Shown here one piece after another: positions 1-5,847 of a stretch of DNA of 5,884 bases. Made by a program: the position numbers and the translations under genes. The stretch covers positions 1 to 5,884 of the forward strand of contig QHOR01000156.1 in assembly GCA_003219395.1 (NCBI GenBank), read 5' to 3'. The notes below the pieces were generated by a model. That model saw nothing but the letters and a program-made list of their open reading frames with translations, made no database searches and was not told the DNA's origin. Positions within the stretch are counted from its first letter, which is position 1; each line of letters starts with the position of its first letter. Source of the stretch: Verrucomicrobiota bacterium (GTDB lineage: Bacteria > Verrucomicrobiota > Verrucomicrobiia > Chthoniobacterales > UBA10450).

Positions 1-57
1 TAGTCTGCGGCAGGTTCAGAGTATTCGAAATCCTTAGCGCAGTTCCCTCTAATCCAT

Positions 58-64
58 GTTAGAC
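58..64 (+). other. attC-like R' core (GTTAGAC), left cassette boundary
   Basis: GTTAGAC fits the integron attC right-core consensus GTTRRRY, in which recombination occurs after the first G. It lies 17 bases before the ATG of the first gene. The reverse-complementary core GTCTAAC contains that gene's stop codon at 883-889. Short leaders and stop codons inside the attC core are typical of cassettes. The left part of the presumed attC lies mostly outside the window. What is visible in 1-57 does not show a clear inner L' arm (CTTAGCGC at 33-40 is 17 bases too far away), so this is a probable boundary, not a proven one. Confidence 0.5.
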
Positions 65-81
65 GGCGCTTCATATAGCTC

Positions 82-888
82 ATGACAACTTCGCCCGTCA
101 GTTCTACACCACCGGTTGCTGATGTGTTTTCCGGTGCTCGAGCCAAAGTCAAATGGGCCGAGCAACACATCGCGCGCCTTTCAGATACGCTCGGGGACTT
201 TCTCAAGTCCGGCAGCTATAGAGCCTCGATTGACCCAAACACACAGAGTCGGTTCTATGAGATCGTCCAGACCCGACCGTTGCCAGAAAGCGTTCCCTTC
301 TTAATTGGCGATGCGATCCATGGCCTACGCACCGCGCTCGACCATGTCGCTTTTGAGATGGTTGAGCGAGCGAACCGTACCCCTTCCCAGGGTCTGGTTT
401 TTCCCATTAAGGACACCCGAGCTGAAGTACTGGACGCAATGAAATCCGAACTACAGGCCGCCGCCGGCACGGATATCGTTTCACTCCTCTTGGACGGGAT
501 ACAACCCCATCGCGATGGACAGCGCCCGGGACACTCGCTCTGGATCCTTCACCGTTTGGACTGTGTGGACAAACACCGGAAATTATTGACCGCCGTCGAG
601 GATGTTGGGTTCCATCATATCGAGGCGGTCGATGAGGAAGGCACGACATATACCGGACTGACACTCACCTCTGTTGGAAGAGGGGAGCTGCAATGGCCAC
701 CGCGTGTCAGGGGGAAGAAGCTTTACCTCAGGAATGAAGGTCAGCTGAACTTCGGTTTACAGCTTCACGAAGTCGAGGCCGCGGATGGAGAGTCGGCGCT
801 GCCCTTGCTGAATCGTCTCAAGAGCTCCGTCATTTCGACGATCGATAGGATCGCCGATGCTTACAGCGCGGGCGCGGGCTCCGTCTAA
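82..888 (+). CDS. Uncharacterised conserved protein, GDAIHxLRxALDH family
   Basis: The 268-residue protein has no signal peptide or membrane segment and is probably cytoplasmic. It has the pattern of an unnamed family common in soil bacteria: an N-terminal amphipathic helix (about 18-42), an RFYEIVQTRPLP strand (57-68), the signature IGDAIHGLRTALDH (75-88), and LHRLDCVDKHRKLL (156-169), followed by a beta-rich C-terminal half. The function is unknown. R83 and H88 form an R-x4-H spacing like that of HEPN RNases, but this is only a motif resemblance. The ATG at 82 is the first start in the frame, 17 bases after the GTTAGAC core, and it lacks a clear Shine-Dalgarno sequence. This is usual for cassette genes expressed from an upstream promoter. 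The TAA stop lies within a GTCTAAC attC core, so I read the gene as an integron cassette gene. Confidence 0.8.
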   Translation: MTTSPVSSTPPVADVFSGARAKVKWAEQHIARLSDTLGDFLKSGSYRASIDPNTQSRFYEIVQTRPLPESVPFLIGDAIHGLRTALDHVAFEMVERANRTPSQGLVFPIKDTRAEVLDAMKSELQAAAGTDIVSLLLDGIQPHRDGQRPGHSLWILHRLDCVDKHRKLLTAVEDVGFHHIEAVDEEGTTYTGLTLTSVGRGELQWPPRVRGKKLYLRNEGQLNFGLQLHEVEAADGESALPLLNRLKSSVISTIDRIADAYSAGAGSV

Positions 889-906
889 CACGTTTGACAC
901 TGTCGC
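883..906 (+). other. Left half of an attC site, right half apparently missing
   Basis: GTCTAAC (883-889) fits the attC left-core consensus RYYYAAC and is followed by an L''-like stretch, ACGTTTGACAC. It overlaps the stop codon of the upstream gene, as expected at the end of a cassette. I found no matching GTTRRRY core or complementary inner arm in the next 130 bases, where the following gene begins at 935. The simplest reading is that deletion or rearrangement removed the right half and fused two cassettes. A chance match to the core is the alternative. Confidence 0.45.
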
Positions 907-917
907 TGTTTTTCTGC

Positions 918-926
918 GGAGGTGAG
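918..926 (+). promoter_or_regulatory. Strong ribosome binding site for the 935 gene
   Basis: GGAGGTGAG is an almost perfect anti-16S match, eight bases before GTG at 935. It decides this non-ATG start. The first gene of the window lacks such a site. Confidence 0.75.
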
Positions 927-934
927 GGAGGCGT

Positions 935-1579
935 GTGGGAAGGATTACTCTTGTGTGCACGGTGCATAGGGAAAGGGGTTTATGCAACGAAAGCGAACTC
1001 ATAAGAATTCTCGAGACAATCGGCCCAGATGTCATATTTGAAGAAATTCGCCCATCTGACTTTGGGGCTTACTATCGTGACAAGTCTTTTTCCACGCTGG
1101 AAACCAGGGCGGTAAGCAGCTATTTGAAGGTCAGGCCTACCGACCAAGTCGCCGTAGACGACTATGTGATTCCAGACGGTTTCCGTAGAGAAATGGACAG
1201 CCTATTCGAGTACGTCGAATCGACTGACCCTGAATACCGCCGATTAATAGCCGAGAGAGATCAGAAGACATACCGCCTCGGATTCCGGTACTTGAACAGC
1301 CCGGCATTTGAGGCGTTGAGCAAGAGAGCTCGCGAGTCATTTGAAAAAACCATTGCAAGCTCGGGCAGTGAAGGCCTAAAGAAGAAACTCTGGATGTGGA
1401 ATGACGCATTGCGAAGAAGGGATGCTTCCATGATTCAGAACATCTATGAATTCTGTCGGAAGTGTCCGTTTAAGGAAGGAGCATTTCTAGTTGGTGCCGA
1501 ACACATATCGTCTATCCTCGAGGATATTGCGAGTCGCATGAAAACAGACGGCAACCTGGTTGACTGGAAAAGGCTCTGA
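935..1579 (+). CDS. TraB/TIKI-like superfamily protein, function unknown
   Basis: The 214-residue protein starts at GTG with a strong ribosome binding site. Four elements fit the TraB/GumN/TIKI fold in the right order: ITLVCTVH (4-11, in place of the usual GT-x-H), PDVIFEEI (31-38, conserved Glu36-Glu37), RRDASMIQNI (161-170, in place of RDxxMAxxI), and GAFLVGAEHISSI (182-194, the conserved GxxH motif). Members with known activity are metal-dependent peptidases or haem-binding proteins. Here I infer only the fold. There is no signal peptide or membrane helix, and 214 residues is compact for the family. The first motif has Cys in place of the usual Gly. The gene looks more AT-rich than its neighbours, with codons such as ATA, AGA and TTA, which suggests separate acquisition. 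It follows the first gene by 46 bases, across a half attC. Confidence 0.75.
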   Translation: MGRITLVCTVHRERGLCNESELIRILETIGPDVIFEEIRPSDFGAYYRDKSFSTLETRAVSSYLKVRPTDQVAVDDYVIPDGFRREMDSLFEYVESTDPEYRRLIAERDQKTYRLGFRYLNSPAFEALSKRARESFEKTIASSGSEGLKKKLWMWNDALRRRDASMIQNIYEFCRKCPFKEGAFLVGAEHISSILEDIASRMKTDGNLVDWKRL

Positions 1580-1913
1580 CGTCATCGGCCCATCTTCGTG
1601 CTTCGTGTCACCTATGCGGCTCGGGCGTCAACACCGCGAACGAGCGTACTCTGGTGCGGCGCTCGTGAAACGCCAAAGGCGGCTCGATGGCTGCGCTGGT
1701 TTCGGAGGAAAGCGAGGAGGCGCGGTCGCCGGTTAGCTGCAGCGCGTTGTTTTGGAGACCCCGCCTGTTTGGGAAGACTTCGTCCAATGAAATGAACTAC
1801 TGACCTCACGCTTATCAGCCGCCGTACGCTGGTGCTCACTGCGTCTCAGTGGGTCTAGCTGAGCACAAAAAATCAGAATGACGGTTGCTAACCCCAACTA
1901 AAACCAATCGCGC

Positions 1914-1937
1914 CTGACACCACGGCTGACACCACGG
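1914..1937. repeat. Tandem duplication of a 12-mer
   Basis: CTGACACCACGG occurs twice in exact tandem (1914-1925 and 1926-1937). The second copy forms the left arm of the adjoining palindrome. The motif GTGTCAG therefore occurs three times on the minus strand within about 30 bases, just beyond the helicase stop codon. Confidence 0.85.
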
Positions 1938-1945
1938 TGTCAGCC
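1924..1945 (-). terminator. Perfect 10-bp hairpin after the helicase gene
   Basis: GGCTGACACC and GGTGTCAGCC form a perfect 10-bp stem around a two-base loop, 11 bases past the helicase TAA. The position between convergent genes suits a terminator that could act in both directions. No run of T follows directly on the minus strand; the nearest is TTTTTT at 1867-1872. A Rho-assisted terminator, a 3' end stabiliser, or a protein-binding palindrome are alternatives. A two-base loop is too tight in RNA, so the folded stem would be about nine pairs. Confidence 0.45.
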
Positions 1946-1956
1946 ACACTAGTAAT

Positions 1957-4011
1957 TTAGAGATTCGTAATGTCTGCGACGATTGCGGCGGCCTCAGCGG
2001 CTGTGAGCCCGCCACCGCGATTGGTGCTCGCCACATGCATCTCATTCAGGAATTGCGAGCGTGGAAGGCTCACCTGGGCTTGTTGTGCGAGCACGAAGGA
2101 TTCGGGTGCCACGTGCAAAGCTGAATGGCTGATAATACAGGCGGCCTTGGAGCGTGTCACAGAGACATAGAGAAGTCTCCGCTGTTCGATTACTAATCCT
2201 GCTGCCTGTGTCGCTTTGAAGCTCGGGATGATTCCCTGTTCCACAGATGGAATGAATACGACGCTTCCATCGAGACCCTTCGCCCCGTGCATCGTAAGGA
2301 CTCGGATTCGCTTTTGCTGAGGGGCGGCTGCTGGAACTGGAGCACCAGTCCTTTGTAAGACCGCGTTAAGCACCAGATCGCTCTCCGCGTCCGTTCTCGC
2401 ATAAAGAAATTCAAGCAGCTCGGTCATCGTCATTTGCGGAGGCAATGCACCGGCGAGGGCCGTCCACGAAGCTTGTATCGTCTGGTTCGCACCAAACACG
2501 TGCGTTGTGAGAAGAGCCTGAATGTCACCCGATCTGGTAGCGAGCGTGTCGGCCATCGTCCATCCAGCCAGGGCCGCCCGAATGTCCATGATGCGCTGAA
2601 CCGCCCTTCGGACTCTCGCCACTTTCAGCCAACCGGGCAGCGCCGCGAGGAAGAACAGCCCACGAAAATTCTGGGCATTCGCAACGCAGGCGTCTGTTAT
2701 GGTCTTGATCGTGCCGAGACCAACATTCTGGAGAAGGCCAAGGAGTGCGCGGAAGGCGACATAGTCAGGATGCGTCGATAGAATGTCGTTGGCGATGCGA
2801 AGAATGCACAGAACAGCTCGTATGGCGGGGTCGGTCGTCCGCGCCGCGGCCTGTCCCGTGTCATATGGTAACCCGAGGTTCCCCAATTCTCGAGTAATTA
2901 GTGGCAATTGAACCCTTCGGTTAGCGATCAGGATCAGGATTTCGTCCTCACGATTTGCCAGCCCTGCTGTAATGAGCGCCTGACACGATGCAGCAACAGC
3001 CCGTGCTTCTGCGCCCGCATCTGTGAAGGACCATATGCGGAGCGATCCCTGGACCGGCGGGACTGAAGCGGCGTACAGCGATGTCAGCGCTTTGGGTACT
3101 CGATTTGGATTGTACTGTATCAGTGCAAGCGCGGGCGTCAGAACCCCCGGCGTGCATCGAAAGCAATCGGTCAGAGTGTGGCTCGTCGATGCAGGATAAG
3201 TGGCCTGAAACTGGATGAGGCCATCCGGGTTCGCATGTCGAAACAGATAGACGCTCTGGTCGTCGTCTCCAGCAACGAAGAGGACCGAACCCTGTCCGGT
3301 TAGCAATTGAACGAAGCGCTGATCGCATCGATTAAGATCCTGAAACTCGTCAACAATTAGGTGGCCGATCTGTGGAAGCTGAGCGGGCTGAAGTTGGCCC
3401 ATGTCGATGGCCTCAACACATCTGTGGATCACTTCACCAGGAAGAACGCAGCTATAGAGGTTCGTGACTGTAGCGTGAAACGACCTAAAGCCACCTTGCT
3501 CAGCTGCTGTGATCTGAGCCTGGTTGATACTCGTGGGGTCGAGCGTTTGCCAGCTCGCGTCGTAAGCGAGCCGAATCTCCGCGGCACGTCCCGGCGTACA
3601 TCCCAAGCTCCCTGCCAATTCCTGGTCGTAAATGGTCTCTTGTTCCCAGTCGTCGAGGATGACGGGATCGCTTGGGTAATGAAGCAGGAGGTTGGCCTGA
3701 CGAAGGATGCGAAGCGCTAGTGAGTGCATGGTCGAAACGCGGACCATGATTCCTTGTGCAGCGTACGGTTTGCCCTGACAGAATTCATCAATGCGACGTG
3801 TAAGATCCGACCATGTCGCTCTCGTGAACGAGATCACGTAGATGTTTTGACCGGGTACGCCTCTTCCAAGCAAAAACCCGACGCGTTTTACAATCGTTCG
3901 AGACTTCCCCGTCCCTGGACCGGCCACGACGCGCACCTGCGGAGCGAGATCGCTTGCAGCGGCGTCTTGCTGTGCGTTCGCGGCGAGCATCTGCGCTGGC
4001 GTGATGGGCAT
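1957..4011 (-). CDS. UvrD/Rep-family superfamily 1 DNA helicase
   Basis: The 684-residue protein is an ATP-dependent 3'-5' DNA helicase or translocase by family, of full length (Rep and UvrD have about 670-720 residues). Motifs appear in order: TPAQ (4-7, Q motif), Walker A AGPGTGKSRT (30-39), Ia ISFTRATWSDLTRRI (60-74), Ib STMHSLALRIL (93-103), II LIVDEFQD (218-225, DEFQ for Walker B), III FVAGDDDQSVYLFRHA (245-260), IV around TDCFRCTPGVL (281-291), V VLTMHGAKGLDGSVV (571-585), VI EQRRLLYVSVTRSK (609-622) and the family's terminal SQFLNEM (652-658). All catalytic residues seem intact. Motif IV has CFR where housekeeping enzymes have NYR, so this is a divergent accessory member, not clearly UvrD, Rep or PcrA. 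The start is fixed by a TGA four codons upstream. A GGAG lies 12 bases before it, somewhat far. The gene follows the nuclease-like gene on the same strand by 116 bases, which suggests joint action. Confidence 0.92.
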   Translation of the reverse strand: MPITPAQMLAANAQQDAAASDLAPQVRVVAGPGTGKSRTIVKRVGFLLGRGVPGQNIYVISFTRATWSDLTRRIDEFCQGKPYAAQGIMVRVSTMHSLALRILRQANLLLHYPSDPVILDDWEQETIYDQELAGSLGCTPGRAAEIRLAYDASWQTLDPTSINQAQITAAEQGGFRSFHATVTNLYSCVLPGEVIHRCVEAIDMGQLQPAQLPQIGHLIVDEFQDLNRCDQRFVQLLTGQGSVLFVAGDDDQSVYLFRHANPDGLIQFQATYPASTSHTLTDCFRCTPGVLTPALALIQYNPNRVPKALTSLYAASVPPVQGSLRIWSFTDAGAEARAVAASCQALITAGLANREDEILILIANRRVQLPLITRELGNLGLPYDTGQAAARTTDPAIRAVLCILRIANDILSTHPDYVAFRALLGLLQNVGLGTIKTITDACVANAQNFRGLFFLAALPGWLKVARVRRAVQRIMDIRAALAGWTMADTLATRSGDIQALLTTHVFGANQTIQASWTALAGALPPQMTMTELLEFLYARTDAESDLVLNAVLQRTGAPVPAAAPQQKRIRVLTMHGAKGLDGSVVFIPSVEQGIIPSFKATQAAGLVIEQRRLLYVSVTRSKAACIISHSALHVAPESFVLAQQAQVSLPRSQFLNEMHVASTNRGGGLTAAEAAAIVADITNL

Positions 4012-4127
4012 GACGGTGGCTCACTCCTCTGATCCGAGCCGGGTATCGATGTTCGACAAGCTGGAGGATGCCGGACGGGTCCGCTACGTCTAGGGTGCGC
4101 GCTTCTACCAGCCTTTGGTCGAAACCA

Positions 4128-5021
4128 TCACCAGCTCTCACCCGCTTGTCGATAGTGCACTCTGTCGCCTTCTGCTCGATACTCGTGCATGAAGTGAAAC
4201 GAACCGGGTGTAATAGGCGCAGCGGCGTGAGGATTCAGCACCAAAACCAGGTCCACACCTGGGAACGCCGGCCGGTTGAGTGCATCACTCGGAGAGTACA
4301 GCAGCGCACTGATACGCCGGTAGGCGGGAGTGACGAACAGATCGGTGGACACTTCCTCCCCCGACTGCTTGCGAATAGAAGGTGAGTACTGATGCGAGCG
4401 GCCAACGACCTGGTGAGTGGTCACGTCGATATGGATTTGCTCAAAGCCGATCGGAAAAGCGACACGGACGATGCGCGGAACCTCGCGCTCGCCGTGGAGG
4501 AGTCCCAATCCAGCACCCCCGACGGCAACGATTACTGGTTCGTCTGGGCGCACCCACTTTCTTGCTTCATACGCCACGAGCCGATCGTGCTTCTCCTCAA
4601 TCGCATTGCGAAGGCGAAGTTTGAGCTGTTCATCAGGAACGCTGTATGCTCCCTGCGTTCCCATCAGGTCCGGGACTTTATCCGCTCCGACACCCGGACC
4701 GGGCGCGACTGCTTCAATCCAGATTCGAGGCTCACTGATTAGCAAGTCGGGACCGCTCTTCGACGGACTACGCCGCTTCCGAGGCACGAGATGAACGCCG
4801 TTCGCGAAAAATGCGAATGTTAGATACAGCTCCCAGAAGGCACCGCTGAAATTGTCACGCGCCTTCTCGCGAAGATCCGAGTCAAGGAACTCACCGCAGT
4901 GCGACCACATGTCGTCGATGAAGCGTCTCGCTTCCTGAACGTAGTCACGTTCACCGTCACGTACCGCGAGATACTGTGGGTCGACCGCGGGGCCGGGCAG
5001 AAAAAAGTCCGTTAAAAGCAT
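4128..5021 (-). CDS. Putative PD-(D/E)XK-like nuclease, partner of the UvrD-like helicase
   Basis: The 297-residue cytoplasmic protein belongs to an unnamed conserved family. An N-terminal helical part leads to FSGAFWELYLTFAF (58-71, with Glu64), then KSGPDLLI (88-95, with Asp92) and RIWIEAVAPGPG (99-110, with Glu103). A helix glutamate, then GPD, then a hydrophobic strand with Glu is the layout of PD-(D/E)XK nucleases. The usual Lys of E-x-K is Val105 here; Lys115 (DKVPD) might replace it. VPDEQLKLRLRNAIEEKHDRL (128-148) looks like a conserved helical part. Nuclease activity is therefore an inference, and a catalytically dead or other DNA-binding role is possible. The ATG at 5021 lacks a close ribosome binding site. 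The frame stays open upstream to 5070 without ATG, GTG or TTG, so this is the only plausible start unless CTG or similar is used. It overlaps a short upstream frame. Confidence 0.75.
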   Translation of the reverse strand: MLLTDFFLPGPAVDPQYLAVRDGERDYVQEARRFIDDMWSHCGEFLDSDLREKARDNFSGAFWELYLTFAFFANGVHLVPRKRRSPSKSGPDLLISEPRIWIEAVAPGPGVGADKVPDLMGTQGAYSVPDEQLKLRLRNAIEEKHDRLVAYEARKWVRPDEPVIVAVGGAGLGLLHGEREVPRIVRVAFPIGFEQIHIDVTTHQVVGRSHQYSPSIRKQSGEEVSTDLFVTPAYRRISALLYSPSDALNRPAFPGVDLVLVLNPHAAAPITPGSFHFMHEYRAEGDRVHYRQAGESW

Positions 5022-5059
5022 GGCGCGAGCAGGTAGCGCATGAAGCTCCGTTGAGTCAT
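5012..5059 (-). other. Possible 15-codon leader frame overlapping the nuclease start
   Basis: A short frame starts at ATG 5059, with a second in-frame ATG at 5041 that has GGAG four bases before it. It reads MTQRSFMRYLLAPCF and ends at TAA 5014-5012, seven bases inside the nuclease-like gene. The nuclease ATG has no good ribosome binding site of its own, so termination-reinitiation from this frame could supply ribosomes. Its size makes chance a serious alternative. Confidence 0.25.
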
Positions 5060-5068
5060 CAAGTGATA

Positions 5069-5074
5069 ATTATA
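5069..5074 (-). promoter_or_regulatory. Consensus -10 box upstream of the nuclease-helicase pair
   Basis: TATAAT, a perfect -10 hexamer read on the minus strand, lies 47 bases before the nuclease-like ATG in an otherwise GC-rich stretch. No good -35 hexamer sits at 16-18 bases (CACACG or similar). TTCACC at 5105-5100 is better matched but 25 bases away. A regulated or activator-dependent promoter, or an AT-rich coincidence, remain possible. An own promoter would be needed because the genes run against the attC orientation. Confidence 0.4.
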
Positions 5075-5114
5075 AGGCGGGTCGCGCCGCTCGTGTGACG
5101 GTGAACTGAACTGA

Positions 5115-5134
5115 CGCTCTCACCTAACAGAGCG
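5115..5134. repeat. Inverted repeat upstream of the minus-strand promoter
   Basis: CGCTCT (5115-5120) and AGAGCG (5129-5134) flank an eight-base loop that contains an ACCTAAC sequence. A further CGCTCTG at 5194-5200 could pair with the same arm (CAGAGCG, 5128-5134), giving two alternative folds. It lies about 40 bases upstream of the -10 box. It could be an operator or the remnant of an attC stem; neither is shown. Confidence 0.4.
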
Positions 5135-5224
5135 GGAAAATTCAGCCGTCCATGCATTGGACTGACGTAACTCTGCCCGCACTGCCCGTGAAACGCTCTG
5201 AGCACGACGTTCAACCCTGTTTAG

Positions 5225-5446
5225 CTATATGGGCATGGCGCCGAAGTCGAGGCGGTGAACGCTGAGGCCGTCGAGGGTGATGGTGCCACCCCGGCGGCGA
5301 AAGTGCGCGTGGCCATTGAGGTGATCCGTTGAGCGGTGGATGACGTGGAAGGCGCCTCACCCCTCGTAGATGCACGGGGTGGTGTTTTCGGCGGACTGCT
5401 CGGCCACTGAGTGCATGTTGCGGGTGGCGGACACTGGACGCTTCAT
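5225..5446 (-). pseudogene. Small cassette gene interrupted by an in-frame TGA
   Basis: Read on the minus strand from ATG 5446 (AGGA five bases before it; ATG 5452 is an alternative), one frame gives 29 residues beginning MKRPVSATRNMHSVAEQS, then TGA at 5359-5357. The same frame then continues for 43 residues to TAG at 5227-5225, ending ITLDGLSVHRLDFGAMPI. Both halves read as plausible protein and share one frame, so a single change (for example TGG to TGA, Trp to stop) is the simplest explanation. The family is not recognised. The gene lies antisense to the attC at 5510-5599, to whose cassette it probably belongs. Alternatives are a short functional N-terminal peptide, a sequencing error, or no gene at all. 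Confidence 0.4.
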
Positions 5447-5509
5447 CGCCATCCTGCAGAACCCCACGCCGGCCGCGCGCCCACGAGGCTCTCAGCCTGC
5501 GGCGGGGTC

Positions 5510-5599
5510 GTCTAACAAGCGCTTGAAGGTGACGGCGCGCGTAGATTAAGGAATGCACCTTTCTTCAGCGCGCCGGAGCTTAAGCGCGATTCGTTAGGC
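5510..5599 (+). other. Complete integron attC recombination site
   Basis: The left core GTCTAAC (5510-5516) pairs with the right core GTTAGGC (5593-5599) through one G-T wobble. The inner arm GCGCTTGAAG (5519-5528) pairs with CTTAAGCGC (5579-5587), leaving G5525 extrahelical. That unpaired base is the feature integrases use to choose the bottom strand. An inner 8-bp stem follows, CGGCGCGC (5533-5540) with GCGCGCCG (5568-5575), around a 27-base loop. Total length is 90 bases, within the usual range. Strand exchange would fall between G5593 and T5594. The orientation implies a cassette start at 5594. Confidence 0.92.
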
Positions 5600-5629
5600 G
5601 GCCACAGAGCTTCGGTGTCCATCTCTCGT

Positions 5630-5634
5630 GGAGG
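5630..5634 (+). promoter_or_regulatory. Ribosome binding site that sets the start at 5642
   Basis: GGAGG lies seven bases before ATG 5642. It favours this start over a GTG at 5615 in the same frame, which has no such site. Confidence 0.75.
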
Positions 5635-5641
5635 ATCTACC

Positions 5642-5824
5642 ATGAAGACTGTATCAATCCACGCCCGTCGTGAGTCAGGGCCGGAAACCGTCCGCCACTT
5701 CATAGGATCTGGTCAGCACGCCGTGCTCTGCAACACGGCATGGCGAAAAGACAGAGTCGCTTCTGACAATGGTCATGCGCCTTTGTGCTTGCACTGCAAG
5801 AAGGCCAAGAAGGCACGCGCGTGA
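5642..5824 (+). CDS. Small cassette-encoded Cys/His protein, possible zinc binding
   Basis: This 60-residue basic protein is the sole gene of a cassette that begins at 5594 and ends in the attC starting at 5848. It has a candidate metal-binding set: His26, Cys30 (HAVLCN), and Cys49-x2-Cys52 (PLCLHC) after a 19-residue spacer, with a lysine-rich tail (KKAKKA). Many small bacterial and phage proteins share an H-x(n)-C ... C-x2-C layout and are thought to bind zinc, but their roles are mostly unknown. The tail suggests possible nucleic-acid contact. There is no signal peptide or membrane helix. Gene, short leader and attC are arranged as in a typical mobile cassette. The precise function is not recognised. 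Confidence 0.8.
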   Translation: MKTVSIHARRESGPETVRHFIGSGQHAVLCNTAWRKDRVASDNGHAPLCLHCKKAKKARA

Positions 5825-5847
5825 ACACGTATGTACCCTTGCAAGCC

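Larger units (their letters stand above)
1580..1956. other. 377-bp intergenic region, no convincing gene, several hairpins
   Basis: The convergent neighbours end on either side. Open frames here (a 65-codon arginine-rich frame at 1598-1795 and a 38-codon ATG frame at 1687-1803) lack ribosome binding sites and recognisable domains, so I do not call them. Two inverted repeats are visible: ACGAGCG/CGCTCGT (1640-1646 with 1660-1666) and GTGCTCA/TGAGCAC (1832-1838 with 1860-1866, followed by six A). A third, much stronger stem at 1924-1945 is listed separately. I found no complete attC here, although cassette junctions on both sides make a decayed site possible. Confidence 0.6.

Noticed and set aside
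1598..1795. Plus-strand 65-codon arginine-rich frame
   Set aside because: No ATG start with a ribosome binding site, no domain, and a composition typical of non-coding GC-rich sequence. Another frame overlaps it on the opposite strand.
1832..1872. Stem GTGCTCA/TGAGCAC next to a run of six A as a terminator
   Set aside because: On the plus strand A follows the stem, and on the minus strand the T run comes before the hairpin, so neither direction has the order of an intrinsic terminator.
1880..1912. GTTAGCA on the minus strand beside CCCCAACTAAAACC as an attC core
   Set aside because: The last bases do not fit GTTRRRY, and no partner core or inner arms are found.
3788..4141. Minus-strand 117-codon frame starting at GTG 4141, covering the gap between the nuclease-like and helicase genes
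   Set aside because: Its first 40 or so codons read like protein, but it has no ribosome binding site and most of it overlaps the helicase in another frame, becoming an arginine-rich shadow. It might be a frameshifted tail of the nuclease-like gene, but nothing in sequence shows this.
4382..4794. Three plus-strand frames of 80-125 codons opposite the nuclease-like gene
   Set aside because: Antisense shadows without ribosome binding sites or recognisable content. The opposite strand carries conserved motifs.
5211..5558. Minus-strand 115-codon frame over the attC and the broken small gene
   Set aside because: Extreme Arg/Pro/His content, start inside the attC, and overlap with the more plausible interrupted frame. 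It is a GC-rich shadow.
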